Origin: DASUPK01 sp963695805
GTDB taxonomy: Bacteria; Actinomycetota; Thermoleophilia; Solirubrobacterales; 70-9
Direction of reading: 5' to 3'
DNA length: 64,000 nucleotides
Assembly: GCA_963695805.1 (NCBI GenBank)
Contig: CAVOHV010000002.1
Coordinates: 62,001-126,000, forward strand
Positions 8,100 to 17,237 of this stretch are shown piece after piece. The notes below the pieces were generated by a model. It was not told where the DNA came from and did not search any database. It saw nothing but the letters and a program-made list of their open reading frames with translations. A program made the translations under genes and the position numbers. How positions within the stretch are numbered: position 1 is the first letter of the stretch; every line of letters begins with the position of its first letter.

Positions 8100-9449
8100 C
8101 TACCGCTCGCCGCGGTACATCTCGGCGACCATGAAAGCCAGGTCGAGCGCCTGGCCGCGGTTGAGCCGGGGGTCGCACGCCGTCTCGTAGCGGTCGTTCA
8201 GCTCCTCCTCGACGATCTCGTGGCCCCCGCCGATGCACTCGGTCACGTCATCGCCGGTGAACTCGACGTGGATGCCGCCCGGATGGGTGCCGAGGGCGCG
8301 GTGAACCTCGAAGAAGCCCGCGACCTCGTCGAGGATGTGGTCGAACCGGCGGGTCTTGTGTCCGCTGGGAGCCTCGTAGGTATTTCCGTGCATCGGATCG
8401 CAGACCCATGCGACCGGCGCACCGTGCTCGGTGACCTTTTCCACCAGCTGCGGCAGAACATCCCGGACCTCGCCGGCGCCCATCCGGGTGATGAACGTCA
8501 GCCGGCCCGGTTCGCGACCCGGGTTGAGTCGCTCCACCAGCGCAACGGCGTCGTCGGGCGACACCGCCGGGCCGAGCTTCACGGCGATCGGATTACGGAT
8601 CTGACGGCAGAACTCGACGTGCGCACCATTCGGGTCCCTGGTCCGCTCACCGATCCACACCAGATGGGCGGACAGGTCATATGGCAGGCCGGTGCGGGTG
8701 TCGATCCGGGTCAGCGCCCGCTCGTAGTCGAGCAGGAGCGCCTCATGGCTCGCGTAGAGCTCCACCCCGTGGAGCTCCTCCGAGTCAGCGCCGCAGGCCT
8801 TCATGAACGCCAGCGCACGATCGATCTCGCCGGCGAGCTGCTCGTAGCGCTGCCCGGCCGGGCTCTGCGCCACGAAGTCCTGGTTCCAGGCGTGCGCTTG
8901 GTGGAGGTCGGCGTAGCCGCCGCTTGCGAACGCTCGGCACATGTTCAAAGTCCCCGCTGCGCTGTTGTACGCCTGGAGCAGCCGCGAGGGATCGGGCCGC
9001 CGCGCCTCTGGTGTGAACTCGAAGTCGTTCACGGCATCGCCGCGGTAGGCCGGTAGTTCGACGCCGTCTCGGGACTCGGTGGGGCGGGATCGGGGCTTTG
9101 CGAACTGCCCCGCCATCCGGCCGATCTTCACAACGGGGACGGCCGCCGCGTACGTCAGCACGAGCGCCATCTGAAGCAGCGTCTCGATCTTCGCCCGCAC
9201 CGCGTCAACCGCCGACCCCGAGAAGGTCTCCGCGCAATCGCCTCCCTGAAGGACGAACGCCTCGCCCGCGGCGACCGCGGCCAGCCGCTCCGTGAGCTGG
9301 TCGCACTCGCCCGCAAGGACGAGGGGGGCCTGTTCTGCCAATTCCGCGGTGACCTCTCCAACGCGTGCGGGGTCTGGCCATTCCGGCTGCTGGGCGGCGG
9401 GAAGTCCGCGCCAGGCATCGAGGTCGATTGGCTTGGTGGGCGAGCTCAC
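8100..9449 (-). CDS. 3-deoxy-7-phosphoheptulonate synthase, type II
   Basis: 449 residues from GTG 9449, the start that gives the usual 445-465 length of plant-type (class II) DAHP synthases. Condenses phosphoenolpyruvate and erythrose 4-phosphate, the entry to the shikimate pathway. Recognisable motifs: LQGGDCAETF, KIGRMAGQFAKPRS, YASHEALLLDYE, LVWIGERTR, and WVCDPMHGNT with a metal ligand. The single-copy actinobacterial enzyme is normally feedback controlled by aromatic amino acids. Here it lies 3 bp from the tyrosine-linked cluster in convergent orientation. No leader peptide is evident in the 106-bp divergent gap with the DUF899 gene. Confidence 0.95.
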   Translation of the reverse strand: MSSPTKPIDLDAWRGLPAAQQPEWPDPARVGEVTAELAEQAPLVLAGECDQLTERLAAVAAGEAFVLQGGDCAETFSGSAVDAVRAKIETLLQMALVLTYAAAVPVVKIGRMAGQFAKPRSRPTESRDGVELPAYRGDAVNDFEFTPEARRPDPSRLLQAYNSAAGTLNMCRAFASGGYADLHQAHAWNQDFVAQSPAGQRYEQLAGEIDRALAFMKACGADSEELHGVELYASHEALLLDYERALTRIDTRTGLPYDLSAHLVWIGERTRDPNGAHVEFCRQIRNPIAVKLGPAVSPDDAVALVERLNPGREPGRLTFITRMGAGEVRDVLPQLVEKVTEHGAPVAWVCDPMHGNTYEAPSGHKTRRFDHILDEVAGFFEVHRALGTHPGGIHVEFTGDDVTECIGGGHEIVEEELNDRYETACDPRLNRGQALDLAFMVAEMYRGER

Positions 9450-9555
9450 GAGTCCAAGACTAGGCCGCTCCGCGGGCGCCCTTGGTGAGTTTGAGCGATT
9501 AGTTTCCCGTCTGCACAGGGTCTCGTCTGATGCACCACGAGAGGAAGGAGCCGAG

Positions 9556-10293
9556 ATGCCCGAGAACAAGGCTGGAACGCGCGAGGAGTGGGAGGCGGCG
9601 CGAGCGGAGCTCGCGAAGCTCGAGGCCGAGCAGGCCGAGCGGAACAACGAGATCCGGGAGAAGCGCCAGGCGCTGCCCTGGGTCCCCGTCGAGAAGGAGT
9701 ACGAGTTCGACACCGAGGACGGCAAGAAGAGCCTCGCCGAGCTCTTCGACGGCCGCTCGCAGCTGCTCGCCTACAACATCATGTACGGGCCGGACTACGA
9801 GGTCGGTGCCTGCCCCGGCTGCACGAGCCTCGGCGACGAGTTCGACGGCTCGCTGGTCCACCTCAACCACCGGGATGTGACGTTCGTCGGTTTCTCCCGG
9901 GCGCCGATCGACCGGCTCGTCGCCTACAAGGAGCGGATGGGCTGGCAGTTCCCGTACGTCTCGACCTACAACACCGATTTCCCGTTCGACTTCGGGCTCG
10001 CGATGACCGAGGAGCAGGCAGAGGAGATTCCCGAGGTCAAGGAGATGATCGATAACCCGCCCGACTGGCTGCAGGAGTGGTCCGAGCAGGTCGGGGCCGA
10101 CCTGATCGACGGCCTCCGCGAGGGCCCGGGGTTCATCGCCTTCGCCCGGGACAACGGGACCATCTACTTCACATACCAGGTGATGGCGCCCGACCCGTTC
10201 GTCGCGCCTTACCACTCGTTCCTGCTCGAGCGCACGCCCAAGCCGCAGCCCGAGGAGCCGCGTGCCTGGCGGAAGGACGAGTACCCGGACTAG
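9556..10293 (+). CDS. DUF899-family thioredoxin-like protein
   Basis: 245 residues from ATG 9556 with GAAGGAG upstream. The N-terminal charged helix (EEWEAARAELAKLEAE) is typical of DUF899. It is followed by a thioredoxin-like fold containing CPGC in GACPGCTSLGDEF (about residue 93), a FVGFSRAPIDRL strand-helix and an HSFLLERTPK end. The family is cytoplasmic and predicted to act as a thiol-disulfide protein; its reaction is not established. The gene is divergent from DAHP synthase, and its stop overlaps the stop of the wall hydrolase inside a CTAG palindrome. Confidence 0.85.
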   Translation: MPENKAGTREEWEAARAELAKLEAEQAERNNEIREKRQALPWVPVEKEYEFDTEDGKKSLAELFDGRSQLLAYNIMYGPDYEVGACPGCTSLGDEFDGSLVHLNHRDVTFVGFSRAPIDRLVAYKERMGWQFPYVSTYNTDFPFDFGLAMTEEQAEEIPEVKEMIDNPPDWLQEWSEQVGADLIDGLREGPGFIAFARDNGTIYFTYQVMAPDPFVAPYHSFLLERTPKPQPEEPRAWRKDEYPD

Positions 10294-12479
10294 TCGCCGG
10301 TCTGGCGATTGCCCTTGGCAGTGGGGACCGCGGCGGCAGAGGGCTTCGCAGGCACCTTCGGGTTCTGTATCTGACCGAGGCGCTGGATCAACCGCTGCCA
10401 CTGCTCGGGCTTGAGCATCTCTCCGAGCTGGCTCAGGTTTCCGCTCGTCGAGAACGTATAGCCGACGTGAATGTGGTTGTAGTGATCGGGCAGGATGAAG
10501 GTCGGGGGCCCGAGGTCCATCAAAGAGATGATCTGCGCGGGGCGCATGGCGCCCTGGAGCAGGAGCAGATCCTTGATCACCGCCTCGGTGATCGACCCGG
10601 GCCCCTGGTGCCCGGTGATCGGGATTCCGTTGACAGCGGCGATGTCGACCGCCGAGCCGTATGAATGGGCCGAGACGTTCCCCGACGCCGTCAGATACGA
10701 GTGGCCGCATTTGAGTGACGTGATCGTGAGTCGGTAGCCCCTCGCCACCAGGTACTCCAACACCGCGAGCACCCGCCTGTCGATCTGGCCCGTCCGGACG
10801 TCGTTGCGTCCGCAGCTGTAGATCGAGAGCTTCGGGTCGGCGAGCACTCGCTGCATCAGCGCGGCCTTCGACTCGAGGAGAACCTGGCCCACGGTCGGGT
10901 CCGACCCGAACGGGTTCTTGTCGTTTGCCCGGTAGATCGCGGTGGTCTCGAGCAGCTTCCAGCCGTCGAGGATCGGCTTCGGGTCGATATTGGGAGCGCC
11001 GCGCCCGGCCGGCCGGATCGCGAAGTTGAGCCGTGGCGGGCTTGCTTTGGACTTGCCGATGCGGCCGATCTCCGAGCCGCCGACGACCCGGGATCCGATC
11101 TTGAGCGGCTTCAGCTGCATCGTCTTCGGGTCGAACTGGAGGGAGGGGGCCTTCGGCGAGGCGTCCCGCTGCGGCCCCTCGAGCTTGAAGGCGTCGGAGC
11201 CCAGCTTGCGCTGGCGGGGCACCGGGCGCATCTGGGAGATCGAGCCGAGTTGCGAGTAGGTGTAGCGGTTGCCGTAGGCGTCCTGGAGGACGATGAACTT
11301 GCCGAGCTCCTTGCTCTCGCCCATCTTCTTGATGACGCCGTCGTTGACCGCGACCACAGGAGCGTCCTGGCTCGCGTAGATGTTGATGCTCCGGCGGTTC
11401 GCATCGGACTGGATGACGTCCGCGGCGTTGCCGGCGGCCTTGCGCTGGGTCGTCGACCTGGTCAGCGCGGCCGCATCGCTGATGTCATCGGCGTAGCGGG
11501 CATCTGCTGCCACGGGGAAATGGGCTCCCTCCGTGAGGCCCGTAAGAGAGCCGACCAGCGCATCCGGAAGGCGGCCATATTGCTGGGCTCCCAGCAGCAC
11601 CTCATCCACGTACCAGTCGGCGTGGTTGTAGGCGAACACCGCTTGGCGGATGTCGTGATCTCCACCGGCGGCCCTCAGGTAGCGGGCCGCGGCGCAAACC
11701 GCATCAACCGGGTTGTAGGGGTCCTTGCGTCCGTCCTCGTTGGCGTCGACTCCGTAGGCCGCCCAGGTGGAGGGGATGAACTGCATCCAGCCCTGGGCCC
11801 CGGCCGAGGAGACATTGAGGTTGGTGCCGAAGGCCGTCTCTATCTTGTTGATCGAGGCCAGTACCTGCCAGGGGATCCGGTACTCGGTGCCGCAGGACTG
11901 GTAGATCGGCAGCAGGAAGGGCGGGATCTCGAAGGAGTCGATGATGGGATTGGGAACCCCGATGGGCGCGGGTCCAAAGGTCGCGGTTGTGAGGCCCGGG
12001 TTCCGAGGCGTGGGAGTGCCATCCGGGTTTCGCAGGATGGGCTGCGTAATGCCATTGCTCTGATCCATCGTCACGTCCTTGGCGGTCTGGCGCTTCCCCT
12101 TCTGCTTGGCGAAGAGGCCCTTGCCGCCAACGTTCCGGCCGCTCTTGCCGGTCTCGCCGTCGCTGGTCCCGCCGGCGCCGGCGCCGGCAGAGGATCCGCT
12201 CGAAGGGGAGCTGTCCCCAGCGGTCGACTGGCCGCCGCTGGAGCTGCCGCCGCCGGAGCTGCCGCCGCCAGAGCTGCCGGTGGAACCTCCGCCGCCGAGG
12301 TTCGGCAGCTTGGGGACCTGGACGTTGGTGTCCGGGAGCGGTTGGGGCAGCGGACCCGGGAGCTTCGGCACGGTGACCGTCAGGTCGCCGACGCCGGCGC
12401 TCAGAGAGCTGGCGGTACCGGCACCGAGCACGGCCAGCGTGCTGCCCAGAGCGACGATCAGTAGAAAACGCTTAGCCAT
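10290..12479 (-). CDS. secreted three-domain peptidoglycan hydrolase (SLT + degenerate M23 + M15-like)
   Basis: 729 residues from ATG 12479 (chosen because it begins the signal peptide MAKRFLLIVALGSTLAVLGA). After a Gly/Ser/Pro-rich linker comes a soluble lytic transglycosylase domain (about 195-300) with the catalytic Glu in NKIETAFG and the GAQGWMQFIPSTW motif. Then an M23-like fold (about 360-530) in which the usual HxH is replaced by RLNFAI, so probably inactive. The C-terminal region (about 600-700) has SAHSYGSAVDIAA and DHYNHIHVGY, matching the His/Asp/His zinc ligands of M15-type carboxypeptidases. It likely cuts glycan strands and peptide stems in wall remodelling. Confidence 0.85.
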   Translation of the reverse strand: MAKRFLLIVALGSTLAVLGAGTASSLSAGVGDLTVTVPKLPGPLPQPLPDTNVQVPKLPNLGGGGSTGSSGGGSSGGGSSSGGQSTAGDSSPSSGSSAGAGAGGTSDGETGKSGRNVGGKGLFAKQKGKRQTAKDVTMDQSNGITQPILRNPDGTPTPRNPGLTTATFGPAPIGVPNPIIDSFEIPPFLLPIYQSCGTEYRIPWQVLASINKIETAFGTNLNVSSAGAQGWMQFIPSTWAAYGVDANEDGRKDPYNPVDAVCAAARYLRAAGGDHDIRQAVFAYNHADWYVDEVLLGAQQYGRLPDALVGSLTGLTEGAHFPVAADARYADDISDAAALTRSTTQRKAAGNAADVIQSDANRRSINIYASQDAPVVAVNDGVIKKMGESKELGKFIVLQDAYGNRYTYSQLGSISQMRPVPRQRKLGSDAFKLEGPQRDASPKAPSLQFDPKTMQLKPLKIGSRVVGGSEIGRIGKSKASPPRLNFAIRPAGRGAPNIDPKPILDGWKLLETTAIYRANDKNPFGSDPTVGQVLLESKAALMQRVLADPKLSIYSCGRNDVRTGQIDRRVLAVLEYLVARGYRLTITSLKCGHSYLTASGNVSAHSYGSAVDIAAVNGIPITGHQGPGSITEAVIKDLLLLQGAMRPAQIISLMDLGPPTFILPDHYNHIHVGYTFSTSGNLSQLGEMLKPEQWQRLIQRLGQIQNPKVPAKPSAAAVPTAKGNRQTGD

Positions 12480-12629
12480 CCTGGCCCAGTCGGCGACCCA
12501 TCGGGTCTCGCATGCTTCCGAACGGCCTCGGTTCATGCGCCGGTTCCCTTGGGCCTCGACCTGAGCCTGAGGGTTCCTCTCGGCGCGCAGCCGCCCGTTC
12601 TCACCCCACCCTGTTGTTATACGGGCGCA
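12480..12629. other. 150-bp divergent intergenic region
   Basis: Contains the promoters of the wall hydrolase (leftward) and the antiporter (rightward). No clear -35/-10 pair, riboswitch core or ribosome site stands out. A T-rich patch GTTGTTATAC at 12613-12622 just before the antiporter ATG is the only AT-rich spot. Confidence 0.4.
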
Positions 12630-14135
12630 ATGAGCGATGCCAACCTGATCCTGATCACCGGCGGCCTCCTGATCGCCGGGCTGCTGGCGACCGTGGTGGC
12701 TGGGAGGCTCCGCGTCCCCGGCCTCCTGCTGTTCCTGGGCCTGGGAATGGCCGTCGGCTCGGACGGATTGGGATGGATCGACTTCAGCGATTACGAGCTG
12801 GCGCGGACCATTGGGGTGATCGCCCTGGCGCTGATCCTCTTCGAGGGCGGGCTGAGCGCCGGGTTCGGTGAGGTCCGCCCGGTGCTCGGCGCGTCAATCG
12901 GGCTCGCGATCCCCGGAACCCTGGTGACCGCGGCCATCGCTGGGGCCGTCGCGAGCCTGGTGTTGAACATCTCGCTGCTCGAGGGGATGCTGCTGGGCTC
13001 GATCGTCTCGGTCACCGATACCGCCGCGATCTTCGGGCTCCTTCGCCATTCCCGCCTGCGCCCGAAGGTCGCGCGGGTGCTCGAGGGGGAGGCGGGCCTG
13101 AACGACCCGGTGGCGGTGCTGCTCGTGGTCGGGTTCATCGACTGGATCCAGATGCCCGGCTACGGCGTCGGCGACATGGCCCTGCTCTTCGGCCGGGAGC
13201 TCGTCATCGGAGTGGCTGTCGGGATCGCGGTCGGATGGCTGGCCGTTCAGGGGCTGCGCCGCGCCTGGCTCGGCAACGAGGCCGGATACGTGATCGGGAC
13301 CATCGGCGCGGCCGCCGTCGCGTTCGGCGCTGCCAGCAGCCTGCACGGATCGGGCTTTCTGGCCGTCTACCTGGCCGGCCTGATGCTGGGAACACTCCCG
13401 ATTCCCGCCAAGCGGGCGGTTACCGTCTTCCACCAGGGGCTCGCGCTGGTCGCCCAGGTGACGATGTTCGTCGTGCTCGGCCTCCTGGTCTTCCCCTCGC
13501 AGCTCGGCGACGTCGCGCTCGAGGGGACGCTGCTGGCGCTGGTGCTCGTCCTGATCGCCCGTCCGATTGCGACATTCGCCAGCACCGCCCTCGCCGGGTT
13601 CACGGCGCGCGAACAGTCCGTGATCGCGTGGGCGGGGCTCCGCGGCGCGGTCCCCGTCGTGCTCGCGACCTTCCCAGTGATCGACGGCGTCCCCGACAGC
13701 CTCGACTTCTTCAACATCGTCTTCTTCGTGGTTCTGCTTTCCACCCTGCTGCAGGGCGCGACCTTCGAGCCGTTCGCTCAGGCGCTTGGCGTGACGTCGA
13801 CGCAGGCCTTACCCGAGCCCGTCCTGTGGCGGCAACGCACGGCGGGGCAGGGCGCGCAGATACTCACCGTTCGCCCGTGGGGCTCGGACGACGGAGACCC
13901 CTCCTTTCCCGGCGCTGTGCTGGGGACGCCGGTCCGCGGACAGCTGCTGTCCCGCCTCGACCGGCCCGGGGCGTTGCTCGTCCTCGAGGATGGTCGCTAC
14001 GCGTTCACCGGGCCGATCCTCGGCGTGGGCCCCGCGAGCACCCTGCAGACCGAGGCCCGCCGGCGGCTCACCCACGCCGGGTCCGATCCGGAGAGGGCCT
14101 GGTGGCGCGACGTGATCGGCGAGCTCGCGCGCTGA
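12630..14135 (+). CDS. CPA1 cation/proton antiporter (NhaP2/CvrA-like)
   Basis: 501 residues from ATG 12630. About twelve membrane helices form a CPA fold with the key motifs: SIVSVTDTAAIFGLLR, GLNDPVAVLLVVGFIDW (Asp-Pro transport site) and AWAGLRGAVPVVLATFP. A cytosolic tail of about 100 residues resembles a TrkA-C/RCK_C regulatory domain (VLGTPVRGQLLSRLDRPGA...). NhaP2-type proteins export K+ or Na+ in exchange for protons. TrkA-C domains in such exporters are known c-di-AMP or nucleotide sensors in several bacteria, which would fit the potassium/c-di-AMP theme of this window. Ion choice is inferred. Confidence 0.88.
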   Translation: MSDANLILITGGLLIAGLLATVVAGRLRVPGLLLFLGLGMAVGSDGLGWIDFSDYELARTIGVIALALILFEGGLSAGFGEVRPVLGASIGLAIPGTLVTAAIAGAVASLVLNISLLEGMLLGSIVSVTDTAAIFGLLRHSRLRPKVARVLEGEAGLNDPVAVLLVVGFIDWIQMPGYGVGDMALLFGRELVIGVAVGIAVGWLAVQGLRRAWLGNEAGYVIGTIGAAAVAFGAASSLHGSGFLAVYLAGLMLGTLPIPAKRAVTVFHQGLALVAQVTMFVVLGLLVFPSQLGDVALEGTLLALVLVLIARPIATFASTALAGFTAREQSVIAWAGLRGAVPVVLATFPVIDGVPDSLDFFNIVFFVVLLSTLLQGATFEPFAQALGVTSTQALPEPVLWRQRTAGQGAQILTVRPWGSDDGDPSFPGAVLGTPVRGQLLSRLDRPGALLVLEDGRYAFTGPILGVGPASTLQTEARRRLTHAGSDPERAWWRDVIGELAR

Positions 14136-14150
14136 CCCGCGAGGAGCGCC

Positions 14151-14924
14151 TCAGCCCGCCTCCGCCCGCCTGGCGAGACCCTCGACGAACAGGTCCAGGA
14201 GGAGCTCGAAACGCGCGTCCTGGTCGGCGTCCACGAAGTGGTCTGCGACCTCGGTGAGGTTGGAGAACTGGTCAGCAGGCAGTGAGGCGAGATAGCCGCC
14301 GACCATTTCCGCGCTCTCCTCCAGCGGCGGTGCACCCGCAGCCACCTCCGCCTCGTAGCCCCCTTCGTCCATCGTGAAGCCGTTGACCACCGAGAACATC
14401 AGCAGGTAGCTCTGCACCGCGAGCTCGTCGGGGACGCCGCCGGCGCGGAGAATCGCGAGCACCCGCTCGGAGAGGTGTAGGGCGTTGGGTCCCATCGGAA
14501 CCCGGCCGATCGAGATCTCGACGATGTCCCGGTGCCGCCTGATCGTCTGACGCATCACCCGGGCGACCTGCTTGAACTGCTCCTGCCAGCGCTCGGGATC
14601 GGGAGCGGGAACCTCGTTCACCTGCTCGCCGATCACCTCCTCGAGCACGAGGTCGAGCAGGCCGTCCTTCGAGCCGACGTGCCAGTAGAGAGAAGCCGCG
14701 CCCGTGTCGAGCTCTTCGGCGACGCGGCGCATGCTGAATCCGCCGAGCCCGTCCCGGTCGAGTACGCGGAGGGCGGTCGCGACGATCGCCTCGCGAGTCA
14801 GCGGATCGCGCCGGCGTCTGCTGATTCGGTCCGGAACCCGCTGCCAGGGGGGTGAGGGCAGGGCCTCTTCCTGTCCATTCTCGGCCTCGCCGTTCGTCGT
14901 CCTCTTATCCGGACTTTCCGCCAT
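14151..14924 (-). CDS. TetR-family regulator with TetR-type C-terminal domain
   Basis: 257 residues from ATG 14924; a longer frame begins 60 bp upstream but has no better ribosome site. A charged N-terminal extension (about 40 residues) precedes the helix-turn-helix FSMRRVAEELDTGAASLYWHVGSKDGL. The C-terminal helical domain resembles the tetracycline-repressor group. These act as ligand-released repressors. It converges on the antiporter and is divergent from the ECF sigma gene, so either neighbour may be a target. The intergenic GAACACCGTTC palindrome (14979-14989) is one possible site. Confidence 0.88.
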   Translation of the reverse strand: MAESPDKRTTNGEAENGQEEALPSPPWQRVPDRISRRRRDPLTREAIVATALRVLDRDGLGGFSMRRVAEELDTGAASLYWHVGSKDGLLDLVLEEVIGEQVNEVPAPDPERWQEQFKQVARVMRQTIRRHRDIVEISIGRVPMGPNALHLSERVLAILRAGGVPDELAVQSYLLMFSVVNGFTMDEGGYEAEVAAGAPPLEESAEMVGGYLASLPADQFSNLTEVADHFVDADQDARFELLLDLFVEGLARRAEAG

Positions 14925-14953
14925 CTCGAACAGCGTACTGCTCACGAACGATG

Positions 14954-14989
14954 TTGCAGCAGCTTGGGATCCGTGATAGAACACCGTTC
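14954..14989 (+). promoter_or_regulatory. candidate promoter/operator of the ECF sigma gene
   Basis: TTGCAG (14954-14959) and TAGAAC (14977-14982) are separated by 17 bp and overlap the 11-bp palindrome GAAC-ACC-GTTC (14979-14989). The matches to consensus are partial. Location between the TetR and sigma genes is the main support. Confidence 0.3.
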
Positions 14990-15045
14990 GAGTTCAAACA
15001 GCATTCGGCCAACGACGCACGTTCGACACGAAGGAGGGCACTGAG

Positions 15046-15564
15046 ATGACCGTCGATTCCGTCGAGCGGGAGTACGCCCGGCTCGTCGAGCATCACCGCG
15101 ACGAGCTCCACGCCCACTCCCGCCGCATCCTCCGCTCGACGCAGGATGCGGAGGACGCCCTCCAGGAGGCGCTGCTCAGAGGTTGGAGGGCGCTGCCCTC
15201 GTTCGAGGGCCGAAGCTCGCTGCGCAGCTGGCTCTACCGGATCGTGACCAACACTTCGCTCGACACGATCAAGGGTCGATCGATGCAGGTGGTCCCGATC
15301 GAGCATGAGTCTCCGGCTGTCACCCTGGAGACCGATCCGGAGGACCGCTACGCGCGCCGCGAGGCGCTGGAAACCGCCCTGGTCACGGCGGACCGGGTTC
15401 TCCCCGAGAGGCAGCGGGAGGTCCTGATCATGCGAGAGGCGCTGGGCTTCTCGGCGGAGGAGACCGCCGATCGGCTCGAGACGACGGTTGCGGCGGTGAA
15501 CAGCGCGCTCCAGCGCGCCCGCGCAAGGATCGATCGTCAGGTGGCTTCGTCACGAGTCGCGTGA
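15046..15564 (+). CDS. ECF-type RNA polymerase sigma factor
   Basis: 172 residues, ATG after GAAGGAGGGCACTGAG. Region 2 is seen in SRRILRSTQDAEDALQEALL with SSLRSWLYRIVTNTSLD, region 4 in LPERQREVLIMREALGFS and DRLETTVAAVNSALQRARAR. The sequence resembles the sigma part of the TIGR02960 (SigX5-like) group, whose members usually continue into a SnoaL-like C-terminal domain of over 100 residues. Here the protein stops right after region 4. No anti-sigma gene is adjacent, but a broken STAS reading frame follows, a type of domain common in partner-switching control. Confidence 0.9.
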   Translation: MTVDSVEREYARLVEHHRDELHAHSRRILRSTQDAEDALQEALLRGWRALPSFEGRSSLRSWLYRIVTNTSLDTIKGRSMQVVPIEHESPAVTLETDPEDRYARREALETALVTADRVLPERQREVLIMREALGFSAEETADRLETTVAAVNSALQRARARIDRQVASSRVA

Positions 15565-15615
15565 TCACGGCGCCGCCTTTGCGCCATTTCGGATATGAGC
15601 CGCGGCCCGTGTTAG

Positions 15616-15858
15616 TCCACTACTTCCCGGGCGCCGACGCATCTCGCTGTCGAGCTTCCCGACAACCGACAGAAGATCGAGCTCGATCTCGATCAGCTCG
15701 ACTTCCTGGACGCCTCTGGCGTCCGTTTGCTGCTCGATCTCGCCCAGCGGTCTCGGAGGAACGGCAGGCGCCTGCGGATCAAGCCCGGCAATTCGCCGCA
15801 GGTCCGGCGGGTGCTGGAGCTGACCGGAGTCGTGGAGCACCTGCCGCTCGAAGCCTGA
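15616..15858 (+). pseudogene. STAS-domain (anti-sigma factor antagonist-like) remnant
   Basis: An 80-codon frame opening just after an in-frame TAG and lacking any ATG, GTG or TTG before its core reads ...LDFLDASGVRLLLDLA..., followed by an RRVLELTGVVEHLPL end. This is the second half of a STAS domain, with the Ser of the D-A/S-S-G phosphorylation loop present. The first half is absent or in another frame: a GTG-started frame overlapping the sigma stop (15561) could join it with one frameshift. Not translatable as it stands. Position after an ECF sigma gene is noteworthy. Confidence 0.65.
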
Positions 15859-15918
15859 CGCTGCACCAGATCCGGCGTACCGCGTCAAGTCCCTGCGTAG
15901 GGTGTTCGTGGGGAAGGC

Positions 15919-17223
15919 GTGTCGTTCGTCCGCAGAAGCTCCACAACCGCTGTCATCACGGTCCTGGCACTCGCCCTGACCGGGGCGGCCGTCGCGTCGA
16001 GCCCAGCCTCGGCACGGAGCCGGAGCCAGGCCCACTACCTGGCCGCCGCCAATAAGGGCGTCAAGCAGACCAACAAGTGGTGGAACCACGGCAGGCATTG
16101 GTACGCCTCGGTTCTGGGCGGCCCGAACGTCGCCTCACTGTGGGGGATCGTGCCGCTCTTCGAGGCCCTCAACGGGCTGCAGATCGCCCAACCCTCCAGC
16201 CGCCACCGGCATCAGCTCAACCGCTTCGCCCGAGGCGCCGAGCGCTACCTGAATCCGAACCTGAAGCCCGTCCCGGGGTTCGGGCCCAAGCCCGGCCAGC
16301 ACAACCCCGGGAAGACGACCTGGTTCGACGACAACGGCTGGTGGGGCCTCGCCTTCCTGGACGCCTACCGGGCCACCGGGAACGCTCGCTACCTCAACGA
16401 CGCGATGATCGCCCAGCGCTTCATCAGCGTCTCGGGCTGGGACACCACGCCGGGTCGCCCCGGGGGCATCTGGTGGAACACCAACCACAGCTTCTACGCG
16501 GGTGAGTCGCTCGCCGGAGGGACGCTGCTCTCCGCCCGGCTCTACGCGCTGACCCACGACCAGGCCTACCTGGACGACGCCCTCAAGTTCATCGCCTGGG
16601 GCGACGTCTGGCTGACGGATCCGGCCACCGGGCTATACGCGCGGCTGCGCAGGCCGGGCACCTATGGCAAGACCAGCACGACGGCAGCAGGCGCGCCGGC
16701 CGCCGCCGCCGCCGATCGTCAGGCACTGAAGGCGAATCCGGACGAGGCCGCCAAGTTGGAGGCCGCCGGCGAGCCCGTCCCTGCTCCGGGCGAAGCGAGC
16801 ACGGCGAAGCGCAACTACCCGCCGTTCGATGCCGTGCCGATGCCGTACGTGAACGGCCCGATGATCCTCGCTCACCGGATCATCTGCGAGCAGACTGGCG
16901 AAAAGTCCTTCTGCCAGAGAGCCGAAGATCTTGCCACCAGGACTCTGCAGGTCTATCAGCGGTTCTGGATGGGCCCGCAGTACGACTTCTGGTACGTGCG
17001 GACGATGCTCGAGTTCGCCCAGCTCGACAACAACAGCAACTGGTACGGGATCGTGCAGCGGAACGCGCGCAGCGCCCTGCACCGCGCGCGCGATCGCCAC
17101 GGCCTATATCTCCGCACCTGGTACGGAAAAAAGGCAGCCCACAGTGGAGCCCCGAAGGGCAGCATCCAGCTGCACTCGGCCAACGCGGCGCTGTTCGCCT
17201 GGATAGGGGCGCTCGGCCGCTAG
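15919..17223 (+). CDS. secreted GH76-family glycosidase (alpha-1,6-mannanase-like)
   Basis: 434 residues from GTG 15919, close behind GGGGAAGG. Signal peptide about 1-32 ending ASARS. The mature part has the GH76 signature aspartate pair in TWFDDNGWWGLAFLDAY (about residues 137-138) and aromatic-rich helices of an (alpha/alpha)6 barrel (GGIWWNTNHSFYAGESL, RTWYGKKA). GH76 enzymes hydrolyse alpha-1,6-mannan. A low-complexity Ala/Pro segment interrupts the middle. An MptB-like alpha-1,6-mannosyltransferase gene lies 2.5 kb downstream, so turnover of a self-made mannan is plausible. Confidence 0.82.
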   Translation: MSFVRRSSTTAVITVLALALTGAAVASSPASARSRSQAHYLAAANKGVKQTNKWWNHGRHWYASVLGGPNVASLWGIVPLFEALNGLQIAQPSSRHRHQLNRFARGAERYLNPNLKPVPGFGPKPGQHNPGKTTWFDDNGWWGLAFLDAYRATGNARYLNDAMIAQRFISVSGWDTTPGRPGGIWWNTNHSFYAGESLAGGTLLSARLYALTHDQAYLDDALKFIAWGDVWLTDPATGLYARLRRPGTYGKTSTTAAGAPAAAAADRQALKANPDEAAKLEAAGEPVPAPGEASTAKRNYPPFDAVPMPYVNGPMILAHRIICEQTGEKSFCQRAEDLATRTLQVYQRFWMGPQYDFWYVRTMLEFAQLDNNSNWYGIVQRNARSALHRARDRHGLYLRTWYGKKAAHSGAPKGSIQLHSANAALFAWIGALGR

Positions 17224-17237
17224 AGCGCCACTCGGGG

